From Odoribacter lunatus (GTDB lineage: Bacteria; Bacteroidota; Bacteroidia; Bacteroidales; Marinifilaceae), in NCBI RefSeq assembly GCF_943193135.1, contig NZ_CALPCZ010000003.1:62001-126000 (forward strand): 64,000 nt of DNA. Direction: 5' to 3'. How positions within the stretch are numbered: the first letter of the stretch is position 1; each line of letters begins with the position of its first letter. Position numbers and translations under genes: made by a program. The notes below the pieces were generated by a model that was not told where the DNA came from, searched no databases, and saw only the letters and a program-made list of their open reading frames with translations. Shown piece by piece: positions 16,705 through 25,387 of this stretch.

Positions 16705-17646
16705 ATGAAAAAAGAGAAGAATTTTCAATCGAATCAGGGTGAGGAAACAGTATTGGATAACAAATCCAAACCAGTGGAAAAAACTAAAAAGAAAGATAAG
16801 ATAGCCTGGAAGAGTTGCCTTGTAGGAGGTATTCCCGGTATAATACTCGGGGCTGCCGGTGTGTTTGCCGGAAATGAGTTGGCTGCTGCTGAAGTAGCAG
16901 ATGATCAACAGGCAACTTTAGAGCCGGACGATGCGGGTGCGGAAATACATGATGTTGCCCCTGTTGCCGGGTCAGTCAGCGACGATATGTCGTTTGCGGA
17001 AGCATTTGCGGAAGCTCGTCATGAAGTCGGACCGGGAGGAGTGTTTTCATGGCATGGTCAGGTATACAGTACTTATACACAGAGTGAGTGGGAGGGAATG
17101 AGTGAGGAGCAGAGACATGAATATTCCGATTCTGTGGCAGAGGCGGATGTGAAACCGGACCCTTATACACCGGAGGAGGCTGGCGAAACTTCGGGTGACG
17201 AAGTCGTTTCGGTAGAAGAAACTCCTGCAGAAGAAGCTCCTGCAGAGGAGACACCTGCAGAAGAAACCGGAGACAACGATGATGATGTGATTCCGGTTGA
17301 AACGACCGAGGACGGAACGGAGACTGATGTACAGGTTGTGGCAGTCAATGAAGTGGAGTTGGAAGATGGAGGATCGGGATATGTCGGAGTGGGTCAGGTA
17401 GACGGGCATTATGCAGAGTTCCAGGATGCGGACGGTGACGGTGTGGTAGACCAGATAGGGGTGGATAGTAATGATAACGGAGTGATAGAGGCGGATGAAG
17501 TTGTTTCTGTAGAAGGGGAAAATATTCAAATCTCGGATTTGGCGGATATTGTCGCAACGGAAGAGCAAATCCCAATGCCTGATGACGATCTGTATACGGA
17601 TATGCCTGATTATACGAATGATGCGGATATCAGCAGTCTTTGTTAA
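16705..17646 (+). CDS. Asp/Glu-rich protein with AFAxAR-GGVFxWxG motif (copy B)
   Basis: This is a 313-residue protein, a larger paralogue of the protein at 13943. It shares KIAWKSCLVGGIPGIILG (~32-49) and MSFAEAFAEARHEVGPGGVF (~94-113), with SWHGQVYSTYTQSEW next. After that come a Glu/Pro/Ala repeat (EETPAEEAPAEETPAEET, ~171-188) and an acidic tail with calcium-loop-like DADGDGVVDQIG and DSNDNGVIEADE. It stands 12 bp before receptor 2, so the two are probably co-transcribed. It may be a scaffold or substrate; no known function. Confidence 0.72.
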   Translation: MKKEKNFQSNQGEETVLDNKSKPVEKTKKKDKIAWKSCLVGGIPGIILGAAGVFAGNELAAAEVADDQQATLEPDDAGAEIHDVAPVAGSVSDDMSFAEAFAEARHEVGPGGVFSWHGQVYSTYTQSEWEGMSEEQRHEYSDSVAEADVKPDPYTPEEAGETSGDEVVSVEETPAEEAPAEETPAEETGDNDDDVIPVETTEDGTETDVQVVAVNEVELEDGGSGYVGVGQVDGHYAEFQDADGDGVVDQIGVDSNDNGVIEADEVVSVEGENIQISDLADIVATEEQIPMPDDDLYTDMPDYTNDADISSLC

Positions 17647-17658
17647 AATAAACAAAAA

Positions 17659-20217
17659 TTGAATATGTTGACACAGCATCTTTCTGCAGGGACGGTTTTG
17701 CAGGGCTCTGTTTATCGTTATACGATAAAAAAAGTTTTGGGTCAGGGGGCTTTCGGTATCACTTATCTGGCAACGACGGAGGTGGAGGGTCCCCTGGGCA
17801 GGCTTCCCATGAATGTGGCGTTGAAGGAATTCTTTGCAAAGGATCTGAACGGGCGCGGCGAGGACGGATCCGTCCGGGAGGTATCTTCCGACAGCATTGC
17901 CAGTCGGTACGGCAGGGCTTTTCAACGCGAGTCTCTCAACCTTTCGCACATGAGGCATCCCGGCATCATCCGTGTATTGGAATCTTTCGAGGCCAATAAT
18001 ACCTACTATTATGCCATGGAGTATGTCGATGGCGGTTCGCTGGATTCGTACATACTTTCCAAGGGTAGGCTGTCGGAAAAGGAGGCTGTGGATTGTATCG
18101 GAGCCATCGGTTCAGCCTTGTCCTACATGCACGAACAGAAGATGCTTCATCTGGACCTGAAGCCGAAGAACATCATGCTTCGCACGGACGGCAGCCCGGT
18201 TTTGATAGATTTCGGCTTGTCGAAACAGTACGATTCAAGCGGCGAACCAGAATCGAGTTCTACGATCGGTTTGGGAACGCCGGGTTATGCTCCCATAGAG
18301 CAAGCGAACAGTTCTTCCGGTCGTGATTTTGCAGCGACATTGGACATTTATGCATTGGGAGGGACTTTTTACAAGATGCTTACGGGTAAGTCTCCGGTGG
18401 ACGCCTCGATAATACTGAACGACGGCTTTCCTGAAGATGAGTTGCGAAACAGCGGTGTGTCTAATAAAAGTATAGAGGCGATAAGGCGTGCGATGTCCCC
18501 TCAACGTAAGAGTCGTCCTCAGAGCGTTCAGGAGTTTTTGTCGTTGCTGGACGGCGGTCGTCCTGCATCGTCGTCGGTTCCGGCAGCGGACGAGGAAACG
18601 AAGGTCAACACCGGACTTAAGCGGGATTCGTCATCAGTTTCAGTTTCTTCTTCTCCGAAACGCAGTTCTCATATAGGTTTGTGGATAGCTTTGTGTTTAT
18701 TTGTCTGTGTTGGAGTTGTGTCGTTTTTGCTTTTAATGCCGGGAAAAACATCAGCGCCGACACCTCCAGCAGTTCCAACGGGGACATTGAAAATCAGCAG
18801 TGTTCCTTCTGGAGCAGTGTTGTGGTTGGACGGTAAAAATATGGAGAAATCAACGCCCCTGACGGTAGAGAATCTTTCGGCGGGCGTTCATCAGGTCGTA
18901 TTGAAACTGGATGGTTATGAAGACGGCGTAAAAGAGGTGGCAGTTTCTTCTTCAGCGCACATGGAGTGTAGTGTAACTCTGAAGAAGAAAGTATCTTCTG
19001 TTGAACCTCCGGTTGTTCAGCGTGGCACGTTGAAAGTGAGCAGCACACCTTCGGGGGCATCGATTTGGTTGGACGGCAAGAACACGGGCAAGACGACTCC
19101 GGAAGTTCTGGAGGATTTGTCTGTCGGTAAGCATACGATAGTTTTGAAGCTTTCGGGCTATCAGGAATCCAGCAAGTCCGTTAGTGTTGTTTCTTCCCAA
19201 CGCGGAGATTGTCGTGTGGATTTGGTCAAGGAGCCCGAGGTTGTCCGGACCGGCACGTTGAAAGTGAGCAGTACTCCTTCCGGTGCCTCGATTTGGTTGG
19301 ACGGCAAGAACACGGGTAAGACGACGCCGGAAATTTTGGAGGATATGGCAATTGGCAGCCATAAGATCGTGTTGAAGCATGAGGGTTACCAGGACGGCGC
19401 AAAGCAGGTCAGTGTCTCTTCGGGCAAGCGTACGGAATGCACCGTCGCATTGACGAAGATACCCGAGCCTGCCAAACCTTCAACCCCTCAGAATTATACG
19501 GAGACGGCTTTGGGAGTCAATATGAAGATGGTCTATGTTGCTGGCGGCAGTTTTACGATGGGAGCGGAGCAGGGGAGCGATAGTGATGAGAAGCCTGCTC
19601 ATCAGGTGACTCTTTCCGGTTACTACATCGGTGCTTATGAGGTGACTCAGGGACAGTGGGAGCAGGTGATGGGCACATCCGTTACCCAGCAGCGAGATAA
19701 GGTAGGTTCAGGTTGGCCTCTTTATGGTGTAGGTTCAGACTATCCGATGTATTATGTTAGTTGGGATGAGGCACAGACATTTTGTCGTGAACTGAGCCGC
19801 CTTACGGGCAAGCGCTATGTTTTGCCTACGGAGGCGCAGTGGGAGTACGCCGCAAGGGGTGGCAACAGGAATGAGGGGACGGAATACAGCGGCAGCGATG
19901 CCGTCGATGTCGTGGCTTGGTATTCTAGTAATAGTGGTTCTTCTATTCATCCTGTAGGAACGAAACGTCCGAACGCCTTGGGATTGTACGATATGTCGGG
20001 GAATGTTTATGAGTGGTGTGCGGACTGGTACGGTTCTTATCCGACTACCTCTCAGACGAATCCCACGGGTCCTGTGTCGGGCTCTAGCCGCGTTTTGCGC
20101 GGCGGTAGTTGGTACTACTGGGCGAGGAGCTGCCGGGTGTCGGATCGGCATGAACGCTTTCCGAGCAAGCGCAGTGGCAGCGACGGCGGCGGCTTCCGCG
20201 TGGTGTGTCTTCCTTAG
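17659..20217 (+). CDS. Ser/Thr kinase-TM-PEGA-C-lectin receptor 2
   Basis: This is an 852-residue protein. Kinase domain (~20-290): GQGAFGITYLA, VALKEFF Lys, HLDLKPKNIM (non-RD), LIDFGLSKQY. A Ser-rich linker leads to one TM helix (~340-362). Three PEGA repeats (~375, ~456, ~532) and an FGE/C-type-lectin domain (~617-852) follow. The kinase is nearly identical to receptor 3 but not to receptor 1, while the PEGA and lectin parts match receptor 1. The site where FGE has paired Cys keeps only one Cys (SWYYWARSC), so formylglycine synthesis is unlikely. Two codons are inserted in the variable tail relative to the other copies. Confidence 0.9.
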   Translation: MNMLTQHLSAGTVLQGSVYRYTIKKVLGQGAFGITYLATTEVEGPLGRLPMNVALKEFFAKDLNGRGEDGSVREVSSDSIASRYGRAFQRESLNLSHMRHPGIIRVLESFEANNTYYYAMEYVDGGSLDSYILSKGRLSEKEAVDCIGAIGSALSYMHEQKMLHLDLKPKNIMLRTDGSPVLIDFGLSKQYDSSGEPESSSTIGLGTPGYAPIEQANSSSGRDFAATLDIYALGGTFYKMLTGKSPVDASIILNDGFPEDELRNSGVSNKSIEAIRRAMSPQRKSRPQSVQEFLSLLDGGRPASSSVPAADEETKVNTGLKRDSSSVSVSSSPKRSSHIGLWIALCLFVCVGVVSFLLLMPGKTSAPTPPAVPTGTLKISSVPSGAVLWLDGKNMEKSTPLTVENLSAGVHQVVLKLDGYEDGVKEVAVSSSAHMECSVTLKKKVSSVEPPVVQRGTLKVSSTPSGASIWLDGKNTGKTTPEVLEDLSVGKHTIVLKLSGYQESSKSVSVVSSQRGDCRVDLVKEPEVVRTGTLKVSSTPSGASIWLDGKNTGKTTPEILEDMAIGSHKIVLKHEGYQDGAKQVSVSSGKRTECTVALTKIPEPAKPSTPQNYTETALGVNMKMVYVAGGSFTMGAEQGSDSDEKPAHQVTLSGYYIGAYEVTQGQWEQVMGTSVTQQRDKVGSGWPLYGVGSDYPMYYVSWDEAQTFCRELSRLTGKRYVLPTEAQWEYAARGGNRNEGTEYSGSDAVDVVAWYSSNSGSSIHPVGTKRPNALGLYDMSGNVYEWCADWYGSYPTTSQTNPTGPVSGSSRVLRGGSWYYWARSCRVSDRHERFPSKRSGSDGGGFRVVCLP
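20113..20215 (+). other. DGR-like variable region, receptor 2
   Basis: The 78-nt core at 20113-20190 is highly divergent from receptors 1 and 3. It is followed by the same invariant 25 bp (20191-20215). The flanking lectin-domain DNA is very similar in all copies. Confidence 0.6.
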
Positions 20218-20260
20218 TTTATGGTAGTCATTTTTATAGGCGTGAATAAATGAATCCAAT

Positions 20261-22402
20261 ATGTTGGCACAGCATCTTTCAGTAGGTTCGGTATTGCATG
20301 GCGTAGCTTGTCAGTACACGATAAAGAAAGTTCTGGGTCAGGGAACTTTCGGTATCACGTATCTGGCAACGACAGAGTTAGAAGGTCTCCTGGGCAGGCT
20401 TCCGGTGAACGTGGCGTTGAAAGAGTTCTTTGTGAAGGATTTGAACGGGCGTAGCGAGGACGGTTCTGTCCGTGAGGTATCTTCCGACAGCATCGTCAGC
20501 CGATATGGCAAAGCTTTTCAGCGGGAGTCTCTCAACCTTTCGCACATGAGGCATCCCGGCATTATTCGAGTACTGGAATCTTTCGAGGCCAATAATACCT
20601 ACTATTATGCCATGGAATATGTCGATGGCGGTTCGCTGGATTCGTACATTCTTTCCAAGGGTAAGCTGTCGGAGAAGGAGGCGGTGGATTGTATCAATGC
20701 CATTGGTTCTGCCTTGTCCTACATGCACGAACAGAAGATGCTTCATCTGGACTTGAAGCCGAAGAACATCATGCTTCGCACGGATGGCAGTCCAGTTTTA
20801 ATAGATTTCGGTTTGTCGAAGCAGTACGATTCAACTGGCGAACCAGAATCGAGTTCGACAATCGGTTTGGGTACTCCGGGCTATGCTCCCATAGAGCAGG
20901 CGAACAGTTCTTCCGGTCGTGATTTTGCAGCGACATTGGACATTTACGCTTTGGGAGGGACTTTTTACAAGATGCTTACGGGTAAGTCTCCGGTGGGAGC
21001 TTCGATAATACTGAACGACGGCTTTCCTGAAGATGAGTTGCGAAACAGCGGTGTGTCTGACAGGAGTATTGCGGCGATAGAGAAGGCGATGTCCCCTCAA
21101 CGTAAGAGTCGTCCCCAAAGTGTGCAGGAGTTTTTGTCTTTGCTGGACGGCGGTCGTCCTGTGGCATCTGAAGTTCCGGCAGCGGACGAGGAGAAGCAGA
21201 TAGATTCTGTTGTCGGGTCGTCCTCCGCTTCTCCTGCCGTTCCCCGTCGGAAATTCCGTTTGGCGTTATGGTTGACCTTGTGTCTTTGGTCGGTTTTGGG
21301 AGGAGCTTTTGCCGGTTGGTACTTTATGGGCGGCGAGGAATCCTTGCTTTCAAGCGATGTCGTTGTTTCGGACGGAGGAAGTCCTTCTCCTGTCGCTCCG
21401 CCAGTGCAGTCGGGTTCATTGAAAGTGAGCAGTACACCTTCTGGAGCCTCGATTTGGATTGACGGGAGGAACACGGGCAAGACGACGCCAGAAATTTTGG
21501 AGGATATAGCAGTCGGTAGTCATAAGATCGTATTGAAGCATGACGGTTATCAAGACGGCGCAAAGCAAGTCAGTGTCTCTTTCGGCAAGCGTACGGAATG
21601 CACCGTCACATTGACGAAGATACCTGAGCCTGCCAAACCTTCGACTCCCCAGAATTACACGGAGACGGCATTGGGTGTCAATATGAAGATGGTCTATGTT
21701 GCTGGCGGTACTTTTACGATGGGAGCGACACTGGAGCAGGGGTATGATGAGGGGTATGATGCTTGGAATCGTGCGAAACCGACTCATCAGGTAAGTCTTT
21801 CCGGTTACTACATCGGTGCTTTCGAGGTGACTCAGGGGCAGTGGGAGAAGGTGATGGGCACATCCGTTACCCAGCAGCGGGATAAGTTAAGTTCAAGTTA
21901 CTCTCTTTTTGGTGTCGGTTCAGACTATCCGATATATTATGTGAGTTGGGATGAGGCTCAGGCATTTTGTCGTGAGCTGAGCCGCCGTACGGGCAAACGC
22001 TATGTTTTGCCGACGGAGGCGCAGTGGGAGTATGCTGCAAGGGGCGGAAACAAGAACGAAGAAACAAAGTATAGCGGTAGCTGGTCTATAGACGCGGTGG
22101 CTTGGTATGATGGTAATAGTAATTCTTCTACTCATCCTGTAGGAACGAAGCGTCCGAATGCTTTGGGATTGTACGATATGTCGGGGAACGTTTGGGAGTG
22201 GTGTGCGGACTGGTACGGTTTTTATCCGAGTACTTCTCAGACGAATCCTACGGGTCTTTCTTCGGGCTCTTACCGAGTGAATCGCGGTGGTAGTTATGAC
22301 GTCGATGCGGGGTACTGTCTGGTGTCGCTTCGGCGCTCCGATTCTCCGAGTTTTCGGAGCAGCCTTGTCGGCTTCCGCGTGGTGTGTCTTCCTTCGCTTT
22401 AG
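20261..22402 (+). CDS. Ser/Thr kinase-TM-PEGA-C-lectin receptor 3
   Basis: This is a 713-residue protein. The kinase domain (~20-290) is nearly the same as receptor 2, with HLDLKPKNIM and LIDFGLSKQY. The linker, TM (~331-353) and spacer differ from the other two. There is only one PEGA repeat (~385-455), almost identical to the third repeat of receptor 1. The FGE/C-type-lectin domain (~469-713) ends in RGGSYDVDAGYC, so the enzymatic Cys pair is absent here too. It has a slightly longer C-terminus (VVCLPSL). It lies 43 bp after receptor 2, so the pair likely arose by tandem duplication followed by loss or gain of PEGA units. Confidence 0.9.
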   Translation: MLAQHLSVGSVLHGVACQYTIKKVLGQGTFGITYLATTELEGLLGRLPVNVALKEFFVKDLNGRSEDGSVREVSSDSIVSRYGKAFQRESLNLSHMRHPGIIRVLESFEANNTYYYAMEYVDGGSLDSYILSKGKLSEKEAVDCINAIGSALSYMHEQKMLHLDLKPKNIMLRTDGSPVLIDFGLSKQYDSTGEPESSSTIGLGTPGYAPIEQANSSSGRDFAATLDIYALGGTFYKMLTGKSPVGASIILNDGFPEDELRNSGVSDRSIAAIEKAMSPQRKSRPQSVQEFLSLLDGGRPVASEVPAADEEKQIDSVVGSSSASPAVPRRKFRLALWLTLCLWSVLGGAFAGWYFMGGEESLLSSDVVVSDGGSPSPVAPPVQSGSLKVSSTPSGASIWIDGRNTGKTTPEILEDIAVGSHKIVLKHDGYQDGAKQVSVSFGKRTECTVTLTKIPEPAKPSTPQNYTETALGVNMKMVYVAGGTFTMGATLEQGYDEGYDAWNRAKPTHQVSLSGYYIGAFEVTQGQWEKVMGTSVTQQRDKLSSSYSLFGVGSDYPIYYVSWDEAQAFCRELSRRTGKRYVLPTEAQWEYAARGGNKNEETKYSGSWSIDAVAWYDGNSNSSTHPVGTKRPNALGLYDMSGNVWEWCADWYGFYPSTSQTNPTGLSSGSYRVNRGGSYDVDAGYCLVSLRRSDSPSFRSSLVGFRVVCLPSL
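22298..22394 (+). other. DGR-like variable region, receptor 3
   Basis: The variable codons at 22298-22369 are followed by the invariant 25 bp at 22370-22394. Several aligned codons share the third base with the other copies but differ in the first two (for example AAT/GAT/CTT and ACT/TTT/TCT). Confidence 0.6.
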
Positions 22403-22528
22403 GCAGTCATTCCTTCTCCTGTATCAAGCTAACGACCGCAGCGTGATGAAGTATGCAAGCGCTAACGGAATGGAGTCATTCCGGCGACTGCCGTCTGAAA
22501 AGGAGCAGAAAATAAAAATGATAGAGAA

Positions 22529-23026
22529 ATGAATAGATATAAATTTTTGATATGCTTGTTCCTGTTTTGGGGATTTGGGGCGAAGGCTCAGGTTTGGAGA
22601 GGTGTTTATGAGCATCATGATTTCAAGTGTTATAAGTTGGAAACGGCGGGTTATCCGACGATATTGGCGGCTAAGACGTGTACTTCCAGTGCGTTTGGAA
22701 CGCAAGAATGGATAAAGTTGAAGATAAAATCTCCTTTTGATTGGGGAATGGGGGTGAGTGACGGTAAACTTGCTATTACGATGTTTGATGCGCAAGGTGA
22801 AGTAATTTGGACAGACAATATGTGTTATACCTTGGGAAAAGACAGTTGGGTTTATTATGATGTACTCGTGAATAACGGGAGACCGAAATGCGATATCTGG
22901 CTGGTTTTCTATGAACACAATGATTTCGGACAGCGAGGTGGTGCAAAGAAGACATTGAAATTGAACTTGTTCAAATTGCCAGTGGCGAGTCTGCCGATGA
23001 ACTACAATATGCAGAGCTATTGGTGA
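22529..23026 (+). CDS. Secreted protein of unknown function
   Basis: This is a 165-residue protein with a clear signal peptide (FLICLFLFWGFGAKAQ) and a mature part rich in aromatic residues (WRGVYEHHDFKCYKLETAG, DNMCYTLGKDSWVYYDVLV). The pattern suggests a beta-rich extracellular domain with a few Cys. It closes the kinase cluster. It may be a ligand or partner for the receptor ectodomains, but I do not recognise the family. Confidence 0.7.
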   Translation: MNRYKFLICLFLFWGFGAKAQVWRGVYEHHDFKCYKLETAGYPTILAAKTCTSSAFGTQEWIKLKIKSPFDWGMGVSDGKLAITMFDAQGEVIWTDNMCYTLGKDSWVYYDVLVNNGRPKCDIWLVFYEHNDFGQRGGAKKTLKLNLFKLPVASLPMNYNMQSYW

Positions 23027-23468
23027 CAAAGTTAGAGGCAAGTTCGTTTTTGTTTTTGATAATATTTAGGAATAGTGGAAAAAACGTAAAAACTGACTTT
23101 TTGAAAACATTCCAAATTGCCCCTCGTGGGAGTATAAAAAGTTGTTTGTTCGCGGAGGGTGAACGAAAAAATTTAGTTAGTGTCAAAATTCTAATTAAAT
23201 CGGGAGACCATGTCCAATACCCACATCAAAATGAACAAATTGAGAACGTTTGTACGAAAAACAGCCTGGTTAAAGACGATCGCTGGCTTGCCGTCACACC
23301 TTTCTATTTCCTCGTTGTAATCAGCAATGCTCTTTTTCGTTGCCAGCTTTCTTCTCTGCAATAAACGCCACTTCTTCGGCTTTCCGTCTCCAGCAACCGA
23401 TGATACTCTGCACTTTTGTGATAAGGAAGAGCAGGAGCAAGCCCTTTGCATTCACCGTAAACCTAAAA
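23027..23468. other. Gap between cargo and AbiE-like pair
   Basis: About 440 bp with no gene I can support. A minus-strand frame of 86 codons (23191-23451) is open but has no recognisable domain and may be a remnant. Confidence 0.4.
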
Positions 23469-24476
23469 TCAAATTGAACGGAATCGTGCCTGCAACTCCT
23501 CTATTCTCGAGATTAGTTGCTCGAATGTAAAATGTTCACCGTATATCATGGACTCCTGCATGGCCTTGTAGTCATCTTGCCATACTTTCAGCACCTCCTT
23601 GGGAGGCAATAGGACGATACGTTTGCGTATGTCGGGCGTATAGTCCACATCCTTGATAGAAGTGAACAGTTCTCTATGGTGGTGAATGGCGCTCCATAAT
23701 TCGTTATCGCTGACGGCTTTTTGCGCAAACGGTTCGTCCATCATTTTCATCAGATCGTAAAGATGGCGCGATTTGCGGTTTGCATTGCGGCAACCGTTGG
23801 TGGTAAACAACTCGTGAAGCAGGAATGACTTTTCCAAAAAGGTTTTTCCCGGTACGGACGAGATGATATCCACATCCGCAACAGTAGTATCTATCGAAGA
23901 ATTTTCACTTACCAAAGACTTTACTTGTGCCTTGGCGGTAGGCTCGAACAACGACCTTGCGCCAATTTCCAGCAATACTTCGGATTGTAGATAATCTGGA
24001 CCGGTATTTTCAAAGACCGATTCGTAAGCTATATGCACCTTGCGTGGTTCTGGATAAGTCGCATCCCCTTCGCCGTCCGGATCTGGCGTTATTGTGCAAT
24101 GGTTGGATAGCCCTTTTTCATTGACGACTCCCTGCAAATCCGCAGCAAAGACCTCCTTGACAAACAGCGATGATGCCTTGCGCAGTTTCTTCAGTTGTTT
24201 TTTGGTCAGGTCGCCTTCCAAACCGAAAACACTTCGGTCAATGGCAAGGTCGATGTCTTCTGAGAACCTGGAAATCAAATTCCACACTTTGCTCAAGGAT
24301 GACCCGCCTTTGAATACTAGCTTGTCTGCATACGGCAATGTATAAACCGCTTGAAGAATCCCTGTCACCCAAATATCCTTTTCTATCGCCTTGGGGTCAT
24401 CTATACCCAGGCGCAGGCTGACTTGTTCGTAGATGGTGCGGCGCATATCCGCTGGAAGTTGCAAGAATTTATTCAT
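23469..24476 (-). CDS. abiEii: AbiEii-type nucleotidyltransferase toxin
   Basis: This is a 335-residue protein. The nucleotidyltransferase motif KGGSSLSKVWNLISRFSEDI, followed by DLAID (~57-81), matches the G-G-[TS]-x-L-S-K and R-x-S-E-D-I-D-L core of AbiEii toxins. These transfer nucleotides and halt growth, giving abortive phage infection or plasmid stabilisation. It overlaps the upstream antitoxin-like gene by 8 bp, the usual antitoxin-first order. Position at the right end of the element suits a maintenance or anti-phage role. Confidence 0.9.
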   Translation of the reverse strand: MNKFLQLPADMRRTIYEQVSLRLGIDDPKAIEKDIWVTGILQAVYTLPYADKLVFKGGSSLSKVWNLISRFSEDIDLAIDRSVFGLEGDLTKKQLKKLRKASSLFVKEVFAADLQGVVNEKGLSNHCTITPDPDGEGDATYPEPRKVHIAYESVFENTGPDYLQSEVLLEIGARSLFEPTAKAQVKSLVSENSSIDTTVADVDIISSVPGKTFLEKSFLLHELFTTNGCRNANRKSRHLYDLMKMMDEPFAQKAVSDNELWSAIHHHRELFTSIKDVDYTPDIRKRIVLLPPKEVLKVWQDDYKAMQESMIYGEHFTFEQLISRIEELQARFRSI

Positions 24477-25080
24477 ATGCTTTCAATATTATGGAACGAA
24501 TCCAGCCCGGCACAAGTTTCAAGTCCTCGGCAATCTGCTCTTTGGGTTCATTGGACAATAGTTGCTTGATACGATTGAGCTGTTCCTCGCTCACGTTGCC
24601 TTGCCCCAGCCTTTGGAGGGCAAATGTAATCAGCATAATAAGTTCCGATTTGAAATTGAGCCGTTTGGGTACGACACGCTTGAAGAGAATACCTCTGCCG
24701 TTATATATCTTTATTCTTCGGGATGTGCCATCGGTGAAATAGACCGCATTCATCGGCACTTGTGTGGAAAGTCCGAGTTTGTTCAATGCGGCATCACCGG
24801 TTGGTACGATACGACATTTGTCTCTTTGGGCAATGGCCTGTGCGACATCATCCACGCCGGGGTACACGATTCCGAAGCCGAATTCAGTGTCGATTTTCGG
24901 TTTGCAATAGATGCCTCTTGCAAGCCGGATTATTTTTCCGGACAGTGTGATACGCTCAAAAACCTTGTTGATGGTCTTTTGCTCTCCCATATCCGCAAAA
25001 TTACTTGCAAATAGTATAGTACCGTGCTTTTTTCTATTTATGGTAGTGAGTATCTTATTATCAATGCTTTGTTTTGTCAT
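24469..25080 (-). CDS. AbiEi/DUF6088-like antitoxin
   Basis: This is a 203-residue protein. The N-terminal ~75 residues (ASNFADMGEQKTINKVFERI, ending LARGIYCKPK) are a winged-helix of the AbiEi_4/DUF6088 kind. The following part (GDAALNKLGLSTQVPMNAVY, then FTDGTSRRI) is the typical antitoxin body. It should neutralise the downstream toxin and repress its own promoter. A perfect 11-bp inverted repeat lies 16 bp before its start. Confidence 0.82.
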   Translation of the reverse strand: MTKQSIDNKILTTINRKKHGTILFASNFADMGEQKTINKVFERITLSGKIIRLARGIYCKPKIDTEFGFGIVYPGVDDVAQAIAQRDKCRIVPTGDAALNKLGLSTQVPMNAVYFTDGTSRRIKIYNGRGILFKRVVPKRLNFKSELIMLITFALQRLGQGNVSEEQLNRIKQLLSNEPKEQIAEDLKLVPGWIRSIILKAYE

Positions 25081-25095
25081 TTCTATTGGGATTTT

Positions 25096-25122
25096 GTCGT
25101 AAAAAACACATTTTTTTACGAC
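25096..25122. promoter_or_regulatory. Candidate operator of the AbiE-like pair
   Basis: GTCGTAAAAAA (25096-25106) and its exact inverted copy (25112-25122) are separated by 5 bp. They lie 16-42 bp upstream of the antitoxin start, where the promoter must be. A TTTG on the minus strand (25135-25138) is a possible -33 box. AbiEi antitoxins autoregulate by binding inverted repeats. No gene lies in the rest of 25123-25387. Confidence 0.6.
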
Positions 25123-25387
25123 ATTATTCTATTGCAAAAGTACAACGTTTCACCCAACCGCCCAAACAAATGGATGATTTTGTTTCTATTATCGGAAAAT
25201 GGTTTCAATGTGAATTTTTAAAGAGTGATATATTTCAAGATGTCTTGCTTTATTATTATTTTTGTGTCAAAGAAAGTTGAAAAACAGCAATGCGGAATAC
25301 AGAAATCAGCACGCTGTTGAATCGGTGGAGGGCGAGAGTTGTGTTATTTGAAAATATTGATTATCAGATAAATTGTAGAATCTAGGT

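Noticed and set aside
9018-22402. FGE domains read as working formylglycine-generating enzymes
   Set aside because: The paired catalytic Cys after RGGSW are missing in all three proteins, so a binding role is more likely.
23191-23451. Minus-strand 86-codon frame before the toxin gene
   Set aside because: No recognisable domain; kept only as a possible remnant.
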